The notes under the pieces are model-generated. The model did not search any database and had not been told where the DNA came from. It saw only the letters and a program-made list of their open reading frames with translations. From the NCBI GenBank assembly GCA_029289325.1, contig JARFTV010000039.1, positions 1 through 40,533 of the forward strand: a DNA stretch of 40,533 nt. Direction: 5' to 3'. This DNA is from Alphaproteobacteria bacterium. Its GTDB lineage: Bacteria; Pseudomonadota; Alphaproteobacteria; Rhodobacterales; Rhodobacteraceae. Positions 13,891 to 21,239 of the stretch are shown here, one piece after another (the first letter of the stretch is position 1; every line of letters starts with the position of its first letter). Both the position numbers and the translations under genes were made by a program.

Positions 13891-16023
13891 ATGACCCATG
13901 ATCCACTGCAGGACCATTCCAGACACCACGGTCCGCCCGGCCATGGGCATCATGGCGTCACGACGACCCAGCCGCAGGGGCAGACCGGCCACGGCGGGCA
14001 TGGGGGCCATGACCACTCGGTCATGGTCGCCGATTTCCGTCGCCGCTTCTGGGTGACCCTCGTCCTCACACCGCCGGTTCTGCTGCTGTCGCCGATGATC
14101 CAGCACTGGTTCGGTCTGGCAGACACCCTGCGTTTCAGCGGCGACAGCTATGTCCTCTTCACGCTTTCGACCATCGCCTATCTCTACGGCGGCTGGCCGT
14201 TCCTGACCGGGTTCACCGCAGAGCTGCGCAAGGGCCAGCCGGGGATGATGACGCTGATCGCGCTCGCGATCTCCGCCGCCTATCTCTTTTCGGCAGCCGT
14301 GACCTTCGGCTTTCCGGGTGAGGAGTTCTACTGGGAACTGGTCACGCTGATCGCGATCATGCTGCTTGGCCACTGGATCGAGATGCGGTCGGTCATGGGC
14401 GCGTCGCGGGCGCTGGAAGAACTTGTCCGGCTGCTACCGGACAGCGCCACGCGGCTGGCCCCGGACGGCACTCCGGAAGAGGTGCCGATCACTGCGCTCA
14501 CGCCGGGTGATCGGGTGCTGGTGCGGCCCGGCGCGAAGGTGCCGGTAGATGGACGGATCATCGAAGGCGCCTCTGCCTTCAACGAGGCGATGCTCACCGG
14601 AGAATCGCGCCCTGTGTCCAAGGCGGCAGGAGCAACGGCCATCGGCGGTGCGATCAACGGGGCCAACGCCGTCACGATCGAGGTCACCGCAACCGGCGAC
14701 GCCACCTATCTTGCGCAGGTCATCGACCTGGTCAGGAAGGCGCAGGCCACCCGGTCCCGGACCCAGGATCTTGCCAACCGCGCCGCGTCCTGGCTGACCT
14801 ACATCGCCCTGACCGTCGGTTTCGGAACGCTGTTCGTCTGGTGGCTGGTGCTTGATGCGCCAATCGCCTTCGCGATGGAGCGGATGGTGACGGTCATGGT
14901 GGTTGCCTGCCCGCATGCGCTTGGCCTTGCCGTGCCGCTGGTGGTGGCGGTCAGCACCTCGCTTTCCGCAGGCAATGGCCTCCTCATCCGCGACCGCGCC
15001 GCTTTCGAACGGGCGCGCAACCTTGACACGGTGGTGTTCGACAAGACCGGCACGCTGACCGAGGGGCGTTTCGGCGTCAGCGACATCGTCCTTCTGGACG
15101 GCGGCGACGAGACGACCGAGCTTGCCTTTGCGGCGGCGGCCGAAAGCCAGTCGGAGCATCCGATCGCGCATGGCATCGTTGCCGAGGCCCGGTCCCGCGG
15201 TCTGACCATTCCCAAGGCAAGCGCGGTCAGCAACATCACCGGCGAAGGCATCGTCGCCGAGGTCGACGGCCAGGATCTGCGCATCGTCAGCCCCGGGCAT
15301 CTGGCGCGCCAGGGCAAGCCCATTGCGCATGAGGGGCTGAAGCGACTTGAAGGCGAGGGCAAGACGGTCGTCGTCCTGCTGCGCGACGGGGTGCCGCGCG
15401 CCCTCTTCGCGCTGGCCGACATCCTGCGCCCGGAATCGCGCGCGGCCATCGACGAACTGATGTCGCTCGGCATCACGTCGGTCATGCTGACGGGGGACGC
15501 CGAAGGCGTGGCGCGGACGGTGTCCCGGGACCTTGGCATCACCGAATTCTTCGCCGAAGTCCTGCCCGACCAGAAGTCGCAGAAGATCGAGGAACTGCAG
15601 GCGCGCGGCCGCATCGTTGCGATGGTCGGGGACGGCGTCAACGACGCCCCGGCGCTTGTCGTCGCGGACCTTGGAATCGCCATTGGCGCGGGAACAGACG
15701 TCGCCGTGGAATCCGCTGATGTCGTGCTCGTCCGCAGCGACCCGCGCGACGTGGCAGCCATCCTGAGCCTGTCGCGGGCAACCTATCGCAAGATGGTCCA
15801 GAACCTCATTTGGGCGACGGCCTATAATGCCATTGCCGTGCCGATGGCGGCGGGCGTGACCTTTGGCACCGGCTTCATGATGACCCCCGCCGTGGCGGCC
15901 GTGTTCATGTCCGCAAGCACCGTCATCGTCGCCATCAACGCCCAGTTCCTGCGATCCTACAGGAGGCATGGACGAGTCATCGCCTCACACGGACGTCCGC
16001 CGAGTGCCTTGCCGACATCCTGA
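13891..16023 (+). CDS. copB: Copper-translocating P1B-type ATPase with CPH motif (CopB-like)
   Basis: A 710-residue heavy-metal pump. The cytoplasmic N-terminus is His/Gly-rich (HSRHHGPPGHGHHG, GHGGHGGHDH) and has no CxxC domain. The actuator loop has MLTGES. The transport motif is Cys340-Pro-His342 (VACPHALGLAVPL), which is the P1B-3 (CopB) type and is linked with Cu2+, Cu+ or Ag+ rather than the CPC of CopA. Asp384 in DKTGTLTEG is the phosphorylation site; SEHPIAHGI is the HP motif; MVGDGVNDAPAL is the hinge. Its place after the oxidase and Cu-binding genes suggests it loads or clears copper in the periplasm for this system. Confidence 0.93.
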   Translation: MTHDPLQDHSRHHGPPGHGHHGVTTTQPQGQTGHGGHGGHDHSVMVADFRRRFWVTLVLTPPVLLLSPMIQHWFGLADTLRFSGDSYVLFTLSTIAYLYGGWPFLTGFTAELRKGQPGMMTLIALAISAAYLFSAAVTFGFPGEEFYWELVTLIAIMLLGHWIEMRSVMGASRALEELVRLLPDSATRLAPDGTPEEVPITALTPGDRVLVRPGAKVPVDGRIIEGASAFNEAMLTGESRPVSKAAGATAIGGAINGANAVTIEVTATGDATYLAQVIDLVRKAQATRSRTQDLANRAASWLTYIALTVGFGTLFVWWLVLDAPIAFAMERMVTVMVVACPHALGLAVPLVVAVSTSLSAGNGLLIRDRAAFERARNLDTVVFDKTGTLTEGRFGVSDIVLLDGGDETTELAFAAAAESQSEHPIAHGIVAEARSRGLTIPKASAVSNITGEGIVAEVDGQDLRIVSPGHLARQGKPIAHEGLKRLEGEGKTVVVLLRDGVPRALFALADILRPESRAAIDELMSLGITSVMLTGDAEGVARTVSRDLGITEFFAEVLPDQKSQKIEELQARGRIVAMVGDGVNDAPALVVADLGIAIGAGTDVAVESADVVLVRSDPRDVAAILSLSRATYRKMVQNLIWATAYNAIAVPMAAGVTFGTGFMMTPAVAAVFMSASTVIVAINAQFLRSYRRHGRVIASHGRPPSALPTS

Positions 16024-16025
16024 TC

Positions 16026-16048
16026 GGTCCCGGCTGCTTGCCGGGACC
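16026..16048. terminator. Bidirectional terminator between copB and doeD
   Basis: A perfect 9-bp stem pairs 16026-16034 with 16040-16048 (GGTCCCGGC/GCCGGGACC), with a TGCTT loop. It sits between the converging 3' ends of the ATPase gene and the aminotransferase gene. T tracts are short on both sides. Confidence 0.65.
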
Positions 16049-16066
16049 CACCCTTGTCGTCCGGTA

Positions 16067-17440
16067 TTAACCCAACACCGTCTTCACGGCGCGTTCGGAT
16101 GCGGCGATCACCGTATCAGCCTCAGCACGGGTCATGCACAGGGGCGGCGCAAATCCGAGGATATCACCCTGCGGCATCGCCCGGCCAATCACACCTTCTT
16201 CCAGCAGTGCGGCAGCCACCTGCGGGCCGACCTTTCTCGCCGGATCGAAGAAGCGTCGATCATCCCTGTCTTCGACAAACTCGACCGCTGCAAGCAACCC
16301 GTCCCCGCGCACCTCACCGACATTGGCATGTCCAGCCAGCGCGGTGGCCAATCCCGCCCGCAGATAGGCGCCCGTCTCGCCCGCGTTCTGCACTAGGTTC
16401 AGCTCGTCAATCAGCTTCAGGTTCGCCACACCAGCCGCCGCGCACAGGGGATGGGCCGAATATGTCCAGCCATGCCCGATCGGCCCGAACTGGTCCGAGC
16501 CCTGCACCAGGACGTCCCACATGCGCTGCGACACGATGGAGCCCGACAAGGGCGCATAGGCCGAGGTCAGGCCCTTGGCGATGGTGATCAGGTCCGGCTC
16601 CATCCCGTAATGGACCGAGCCGAACATGGTGCCCAGCCGGCCGAAGCCCGTGACCACTTCGTCGGCGACCAGCAGAATGTCGTATTTCGTCAGCACCGCC
16701 TGGATCGCGGCCCAGTATCCCTTGGGCGGGGGCACGATGCCGCCGGTGCCCAGGATCGGCTCGCCGATGAAGGCGGCGATCGTGTCGGGGCCTTCGGCCA
16801 GGATCAGCTCTTCCAGTTTCGCCGCACAATGGGCGCTGAACTGCTCCTCGGTCTGGCTGCGGTCCTCGCGGCGGAAGTAATAGGGCGCCTCGGTGTGCAG
16901 GATCGGCGCGCGCGGCAAGTCGAAATGCGCGTGGAACAGCGCAAGGCCCGTCAGGCTGCCGGTCATCACGCCCGAGCCGTGATAGCCCCGCCAGCGGCTG
17001 ATGATCTTCTTCTTCTCGGGCCGGCCCAGGATGTTGTTGTAATACCAGATCAGCTTGATGTTGGTCTCGTTCGCGTCCGAGCCGGAGAGGCCAAAGTAGA
17101 CCCGGCTCATGTTGGCAGGCGCGCGTTCGACGATCATCCGCGCAAGGGTGATCGACGCCTCGGTCCCATGGCCGACATAGGCGTGGTAATAGGCCAGCTC
17201 GCGTGCCTGTTCGGCGATGGCCTCGGCGATCTCGGTCCGGCCATAGCCCACGTTCACGCAGTAAAGGCCCGCAAAGGCGTCCAGGCTGCGCTTGCCCGTA
17301 CTGTCGACGATATGGCAGCCCTCGCCGCCCGTGATCATCCGGCGCGGCGTGTCGCCCCGGGCGTGCATCCCCATATGGGTCGAGGGGTGGAAGAAATGGT
17401 CGCGGTCCCAGGCGTTCAGGTCGTTGTCGCGGTCAAGCAT
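16067..17440 (-). CDS. doeD: Class III aminotransferase, probable diaminobutyrate transaminase of ectoine catabolism (DoeD)
   Basis: A 457-residue PLP enzyme. The N-terminal DRDHFFHPSTHM block, the SGSDANETNIKLIWYYNN helix, Asp260 in VADEVVTGFGRLG and the Schiff-base Lys289 in ITIAKGLTSAYAPLSG are all in place. Class III enzymes of this branch use putrescine, beta-alanine, taurine or diaminobutyrate. The neighbours (aldehyde dehydrogenase, AsnC regulator, ectoine hydrolase and DoeB nearby) point to conversion of L-2,4-diaminobutyrate to aspartate semialdehyde, as in the asnC-ssd-atf unit of Ruegeria. A GABA/polyamine role remains possible. Confidence 0.82.
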   Translation of the reverse strand: MLDRDNDLNAWDRDHFFHPSTHMGMHARGDTPRRMITGGEGCHIVDSTGKRSLDAFAGLYCVNVGYGRTEIAEAIAEQARELAYYHAYVGHGTEASITLARMIVERAPANMSRVYFGLSGSDANETNIKLIWYYNNILGRPEKKKIISRWRGYHGSGVMTGSLTGLALFHAHFDLPRAPILHTEAPYYFRREDRSQTEEQFSAHCAAKLEELILAEGPDTIAAFIGEPILGTGGIVPPPKGYWAAIQAVLTKYDILLVADEVVTGFGRLGTMFGSVHYGMEPDLITIAKGLTSAYAPLSGSIVSQRMWDVLVQGSDQFGPIGHGWTYSAHPLCAAAGVANLKLIDELNLVQNAGETGAYLRAGLATALAGHANVGEVRGDGLLAAVEFVEDRDDRRFFDPARKVGPQVAAALLEEGVIGRAMPQGDILGFAPPLCMTRAEADTVIAASERAVKTVLG

Positions 17441-17459
17441 GGTTGGTCCTTTCCCGCGC

Positions 17460-18953
17460 TCAGGCGGCGGTGTCGATGCAGAGATATTTCAGTTCGGTGA
17501 AGGCTTCCAACCCGTGGCGCGAACCCTCGCGGCCAAGACCGGACTGCTTCCAGCCGCCAAAGGGGATCGGGCCGCCGGTGATCTTCACCCGGTTGACGGC
17601 CACCATACCGAACTCCAGCGCCCGGGAAAGCCGCAAGGCGCGGGCCCCGTCGCGGGTGACGACATAGGCCACAAGGCCATAATCGGTGGCATTGGCCCGG
17701 GCGATGACCTCGGCCTCACTGTCGAAGGGCAGGACCGAGGCGACGGGGCCAAAGGTTTCCTCTTGATGGATCAGCGCATCTTCGGGGGCGCCGGTGATCA
17801 GGGTCGGCATATAGGCCAGCGGCAGGTCAGGGTGAACATGGCCGCCGGTCACGACCTTGGCGCCGCGCTGGCGGGCGTCGTCAACCTGCGCCGCGACCTT
17901 GGCAAGGGCGCGGGCGTGCATCAAGGGGCCGATATCGGTGTCAGGGTCCAGACCAGGGCCCACCTGCAGCACGGCAATACGGGCCGCGAAGCGGCGGGTG
18001 AACTCCTCCAGCACCGGCCGTTCGACATAGATCCGGTTCGCCGCCAGGCAGTCCTGCCCCGAAGTGGCGAATTTCGCGTCCATCGCGATCTGCACCGCGC
18101 GGTTCAGGTCGCTGTCGGCAAAGACGATCAGCGGAGCGTGGCCCCCGAGCTCCATCACAAGGCGCTTCATCGTCGGGGCGCATTGCGTGGCGATCAGGCG
18201 GCCGATCTCGGTCGAGCCGGTGAAGGACATCGCCCGCAGGCGCGGGTCGGCGCACATCCGACCGACGATCGTGGCCGCGTCACCCGGAACCACGTTCAGC
18301 ACCCCCGCCGGCAGGCCCGCGCGTTCGGCCAATTCGGCAAGCGCCAGCGCCGAAAGCGGCGTCTCGGCCGATGGATGCACGACGCAGGTGCAGCCTGCCG
18401 CCAAGGCCGCCGCGACCTTGCGGGTGATCATCGCGCTGGGAAAGTTCCATGGCGTGACCACGCCGACCGGGCCAAGCGCCTCGCGCCGGACGATCATCTC
18501 GACATCGCGCAGATGCGGGGTCACGCCCTCGACATTCACCCGGGGCGCCTCGCCGGCATACCAGTCCAGGAACTCAGCCGCATAGGCGATCTCGCCCCAG
18601 GACTCGGCCAGGGGCTTGCCCTGTTCAAGCGTCATCAAAAGCGCAAGGTCCCCGACCGACTCACGCATCAGCCCGGCCCAGCGGCGCAGGACCTGCGCCC
18701 GCTCCTGCGGCAGGCGCGCAGCCCAAGGCCGGAAGGCACGCTCGGCAGCGGCGACGGCGGCGTCGGTCTCGGCAGCGCTCAGCGCTGCGACCCGGGCCAC
18801 AAGCGTCCCGCTCGCCGGATCCGTCACCGCGAAATCCGCCGCCCCCGGCCCGGCCGTCCAGCGCCCGCCGATATGGCCGAGGGTCCGCAGCAGCGCCCGG
18901 TCCTGCAGACGGGACAGCGCGGGATGTGACGGCGGCGGGGCGTGAAGGGTCAT
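17460..18953 (-). CDS. doeC: Semialdehyde dehydrogenase, probable aspartate-semialdehyde dehydrogenase of ectoine catabolism (DoeC)
   Basis: A 497-residue ALDH of the GabD branch. The catalytic Cys302 lies in TSGQDCLAANR, the general base Glu268 in MELGGHAP, and FTGSTEIGR is the NAD loop. The start at 18953 has AGGAG eight bases upstream. One oddity: the lysine expected in the VLKP-type strand that contacts the cofactor ribose is His193 here (VVHPSAETPLSAL). It lies 19 bp upstream of doeD in the same operon and would oxidise aspartate semialdehyde to aspartate; succinate semialdehyde is the alternative substrate. Confidence 0.83.
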   Translation of the reverse strand: MTLHAPPPSHPALSRLQDRALLRTLGHIGGRWTAGPGAADFAVTDPASGTLVARVAALSAAETDAAVAAAERAFRPWAARLPQERAQVLRRWAGLMRESVGDLALLMTLEQGKPLAESWGEIAYAAEFLDWYAGEAPRVNVEGVTPHLRDVEMIVRREALGPVGVVTPWNFPSAMITRKVAAALAAGCTCVVHPSAETPLSALALAELAERAGLPAGVLNVVPGDAATIVGRMCADPRLRAMSFTGSTEIGRLIATQCAPTMKRLVMELGGHAPLIVFADSDLNRAVQIAMDAKFATSGQDCLAANRIYVERPVLEEFTRRFAARIAVLQVGPGLDPDTDIGPLMHARALAKVAAQVDDARQRGAKVVTGGHVHPDLPLAYMPTLITGAPEDALIHQEETFGPVASVLPFDSEAEVIARANATDYGLVAYVVTRDGARALRLSRALEFGMVAVNRVKITGGPIPFGGWKQSGLGREGSRHGLEAFTELKYLCIDTAA

Positions 18954-19071
18954 GGTCGGAACTCCTGCGTTTCGCCAAAGTCTGGCGCGGCTCGGGCAGA
19001 GAGGGGGACCATTTCCTCCCCTTCCCATGGACCGGACCGCCTGTCCGCTACGGCACGCGTAGAGAAAGTCT

Positions 19072-19548
19072 CTAATCCTGGACGAAAAGGCTCATCGGCA
19101 GATCGCTGCCTTCCTTCACCGTGCGGGTCACGATGTAGGTGAAATAGCGGTCGATCCCGATCTCGTCCGCCAGAAGCCGGTCGATGAGACGCTGATAGGC
19201 GTCGATGTCACGGGCGACGACCTTCAGGATGTAATCCACCCCGCCACCGACCGACCAGCAATCGGTCACCGCCTCCTGCGCAGCGATGGCGCGTTCGAAA
19301 CGGTCGAAATCCTGCTGCCGGTGGTTGGCCAGCGTCACCTCGACCAGCACGGTCGCAAAGGGCGCGACCCGGCGCGGAGCAAGGCGCGCGTGGTAGCCCG
19401 CGATCAGCCCCGCCTGCTCCAGCTTGCGCAGCCGCAGCCAGCAGGGCGTGGGTGACAGGCCGACCAGGTCCGCCAGACGCAGCTTGGTGATCCTCCCGTC
19501 GCGCTGGACGGCGGCAAGGATTCGCAGGTCGATCGCATCCAGTTTCAT
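19072..19548 (-). CDS. doeX: AsnC/Lrp-family regulator of the ectoine catabolic genes (DoeX-like)
   Basis: A 158-residue regulator. The N-terminal winged helix (KLDAIDLRILAAVQRDGRIT, then LRLADLVGLSPTPCWLRLR) is followed by a RAM ligand domain (VEVTLANH, WSVGGGVDYILKVVARD). Lrp proteins form octamers that wrap DNA and respond to amino acids; in other ectoine users the AsnC protein next to ssd/atf has this role. The start at 19548 has AAGGGGG upstream. It is divergent from soxB2, and the promoter region between them holds the two operator-like palindromes. Which regulator binds them is not settled; the FCD-type GntR at 32189 competes. Confidence 0.85.
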   Translation of the reverse strand: MKLDAIDLRILAAVQRDGRITKLRLADLVGLSPTPCWLRLRKLEQAGLIAGYHARLAPRRVAPFATVLVEVTLANHRQQDFDRFERAIAAQEAVTDCWSVGGGVDYILKVVARDIDAYQRLIDRLLADEIGIDRYFTYIVTRTVKEGSDLPMSLFVQD

Positions 19549-19567
19549 GACGGCCCCCTTACGCCCG

Positions 19568-19582
19568 CATAATGTGCACAAC
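19568..19582 (-). promoter_or_regulatory. TGTGCACA operator plus CATTAT -10 for the AsnC-like gene
   Basis: On the minus strand this reads GTTGTGCACATTATG, identical over 15 bases to 28964-28978 upstream of eutB. TGTGCACA (19573-19580) is a palindrome, and CATTAT directly after it is a plausible -10, giving a start site about 14 nt before the gene. The conservation of the non-palindromic ATTATG part between the two loci supports this reading. Confidence 0.65.
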
Positions 19583-19633
19583 GAGGCGGAAATTGGAAGC
19601 ATCTACCGAGCTGTCAACGCCCTCACGGCCATA

Positions 19634-19661
19634 TTGACAGATAGTTGTATACAAGTAAGAA
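19634..19661 (+). promoter_or_regulatory. soxB2 promoter with TTGTATACAA operator
   Basis: TTGACA at 19634-19639 is a perfect -35; TAAGAA at 19656-19661 is a possible -10 at 16 bp. The 10-bp palindrome TTGTATACAA (19645-19654) sits between them, where a bound repressor would block polymerase. The FCD/FadR class of GntR regulators often binds TNGT-N3-ACNA-like sites. The core TGTATACAAG recurs at 29043-29052 before ehuB. Confidence 0.65.
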
Positions 19662-19706
19662 AGGCAGCCAATCGGCCACAGGCGCCGGGGATCGGGAACG
19701 GGAACG

Positions 19707-20963
19707 ATGCGCAACTCGGCATTCAACATCCTGCGGCAAGGGCTGACCGGAAACCGGGGCTGGCCCCGCACATGGCGCGACCGGACACCGAACCGGCGCT
19801 ATGACGTGGTGATCGTCGGTGGCGGTGGCCACGGGCTGGCCACGGCCTATTACCTGGCGCGGCGACACGGTCTGCGGAACATCGCGGTTCTCGAAAAGGG
19901 CCATATCGGCGGTGGCAATGTGGGGCGGAACACCACCGTCATCCGCTCCAACTACCTTCTGCCGCCGAACACCCAGTTCTACGAACACTCCATGCAGCTG
20001 TGGGAAGGCCTCAGCCAGGAGCTGAACTACAACGTCATGTTCTCGCAGCGCGGCCAGATCGTCACCGCGCATTCCGAGGACCAGCTCGACAGTTTCGCCC
20101 ACCGTGCCAATGTGATGCGCGCCAACGGGATCGAGGCCGAGATCCTGGACCGCGCCCAGCTGCGCCGCGTGCTGCCCTATCTCGACTGGTCCGACCGGCA
20201 GCGGTTCCCGATCTGGGGCGCGATCCTGCAGCGCCGGGCTGGCACGGCGCGCCACGATGCCGTGGCCTGGGGCTATGCCCGTGCCGCCGACCGGCTGGGC
20301 GTGGACATCATCGAGAATTGCGAGGTCACTGGCATCCGGCTGGAGGCGGGCCGCGTCACTGGCCTCGACACCACACGGGGAGAGATCGCGGCCGACCGGG
20401 TGGGCCTGACGGTCGCGGGCCACACGACACAGCTCTGCCACATGGCCGGCATCACCGACCTGCCCATCGAAAGCCATGTCCTGCAAGCCTTCGTGACCGA
20501 GCCTGTGAAACCCCTCGTCCACCACGTCGTCGCCTATGGCGCGGACCATTTCTACATCAGCCAGTCCGATAAGGGCGGTCTCGTCTTCGGCGGCAGCCTC
20601 GACGGCTACAACTCCTTCGCCAGCCGGGGGAACCTTGGCATCGTGCGCGAGGTGGCCGAGGCCGCCATCGCGCTGATGCCCTGCATCGCGCCCCTGCGCC
20701 TTCTGCGGCACTGGGGCGGGATCATGGACATGACCCCGGACGCAAGCCCGATCATCAGCCGGACCCCGGTGGAGGGGCTCTATCTGAACGGCGGCTGGTG
20801 TTACGGCGGATTCAAGGCGACCCCGGCGTCCGGGGTCTGCTTCGCGCATCTTCTGGCCACGGGCGAGGATCACCCGCTGGCGGCGGGCTACCGGCTGGAC
20901 CGGTTCCGCACCGGACATCTGATCGACGAGGCGGGGGCCGGTCCCTTCGCCTGGCTGCAATAG
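19707..20963 (+). CDS. soxB: Sarcosine oxidase beta-like subunit, second copy
   Basis: A 418-residue flavoprotein with VGGGGHGLATAYYL at ~37-50, GGGNVGRNTTVIRSNYLL, and His183 in ARHDAVAWGYARA for covalent flavin. It is full length and all motifs of an active beta subunit are kept. It is a diverged paralogue of the copy at 2307-3554, with different residues around the substrate side of the C-terminal half (WCYGGFKATPASG). It opens a tight soxB-D-A-G operon inside the ectoine region under the TTGTATACAA operator, so its natural substrate may be an N-methylated or cyclic amine other than sarcosine. Confidence 0.92.
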   Translation: MRNSAFNILRQGLTGNRGWPRTWRDRTPNRRYDVVIVGGGGHGLATAYYLARRHGLRNIAVLEKGHIGGGNVGRNTTVIRSNYLLPPNTQFYEHSMQLWEGLSQELNYNVMFSQRGQIVTAHSEDQLDSFAHRANVMRANGIEAEILDRAQLRRVLPYLDWSDRQRFPIWGAILQRRAGTARHDAVAWGYARAADRLGVDIIENCEVTGIRLEAGRVTGLDTTRGEIAADRVGLTVAGHTTQLCHMAGITDLPIESHVLQAFVTEPVKPLVHHVVAYGADHFYISQSDKGGLVFGGSLDGYNSFASRGNLGIVREVAEAAIALMPCIAPLRLLRHWGGIMDMTPDASPIISRTPVEGLYLNGGWCYGGFKATPASGVCFAHLLATGEDHPLAAGYRLDRFRTGHLIDEAGAGPFAWLQ

Positions 20964-20972
20964 GAGGAAGCG

Positions 20973-21239
20973 GTGCTGCGCATTCCCTGCCCGTGCTGCG
21001 GGCCACGCGACCATGACGAGTTCCGCTATGGCGGCGACGCCTCGGTGCCACGCCCGGCCCCGGACGACCCGGACCCCGAGGCGTGGCACGCCTATGTCTA
21101 CCGCCGCCAGAACCCCAAGGGCGCGCACCGGGAATATTGGCAGCATGTCCTGGGGTGCCGGCAATGGCTGGTGGTCGAGCGGGATACGGTCAGTCACCGG
21201 ATCGGTTCGGTCGTGATGGCGCGGGAGTGGCAGGCATGA
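20973..21239 (+). CDS. soxD: Sarcosine oxidase delta-like subunit, second copy
   Basis: An 88-residue subunit starting at GTG with AGGAGG upstream. The zinc ligands are kept: Cys6 and Cys9 (CPCC), His58 and Cys62 (QHVLGCRQW), with the core AYVYRRQNPKG. It is about 20 residues shorter at the C-terminus than the first copy. It follows soxB2 by 9 bp and overlaps soxA2 by four bases (ATGA). Confidence 0.9.
   Translation: MLRIPCPCCGPRDHDEFRYGGDASVPRPAPDDPDPEAWHAYVYRRQNPKGAHREYWQHVLGCRQWLVVERDTVSHRIGSVVMAREWQA

Noticed and set aside
10040-16023. Ordinary cbb3 or aa3 terminal oxidase operon
   Set aside because: There are no CcoO/CcoP or subunit III genes, and subunit I lacks two required His ligands.
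19060-19074. TAGAGA-AAG-TCTCTA hairpin at the end of the AsnC-like gene
   Set aside because: It overlaps the stop codon, is short and AT-rich, and has no T tract, so I do not call it a terminator.
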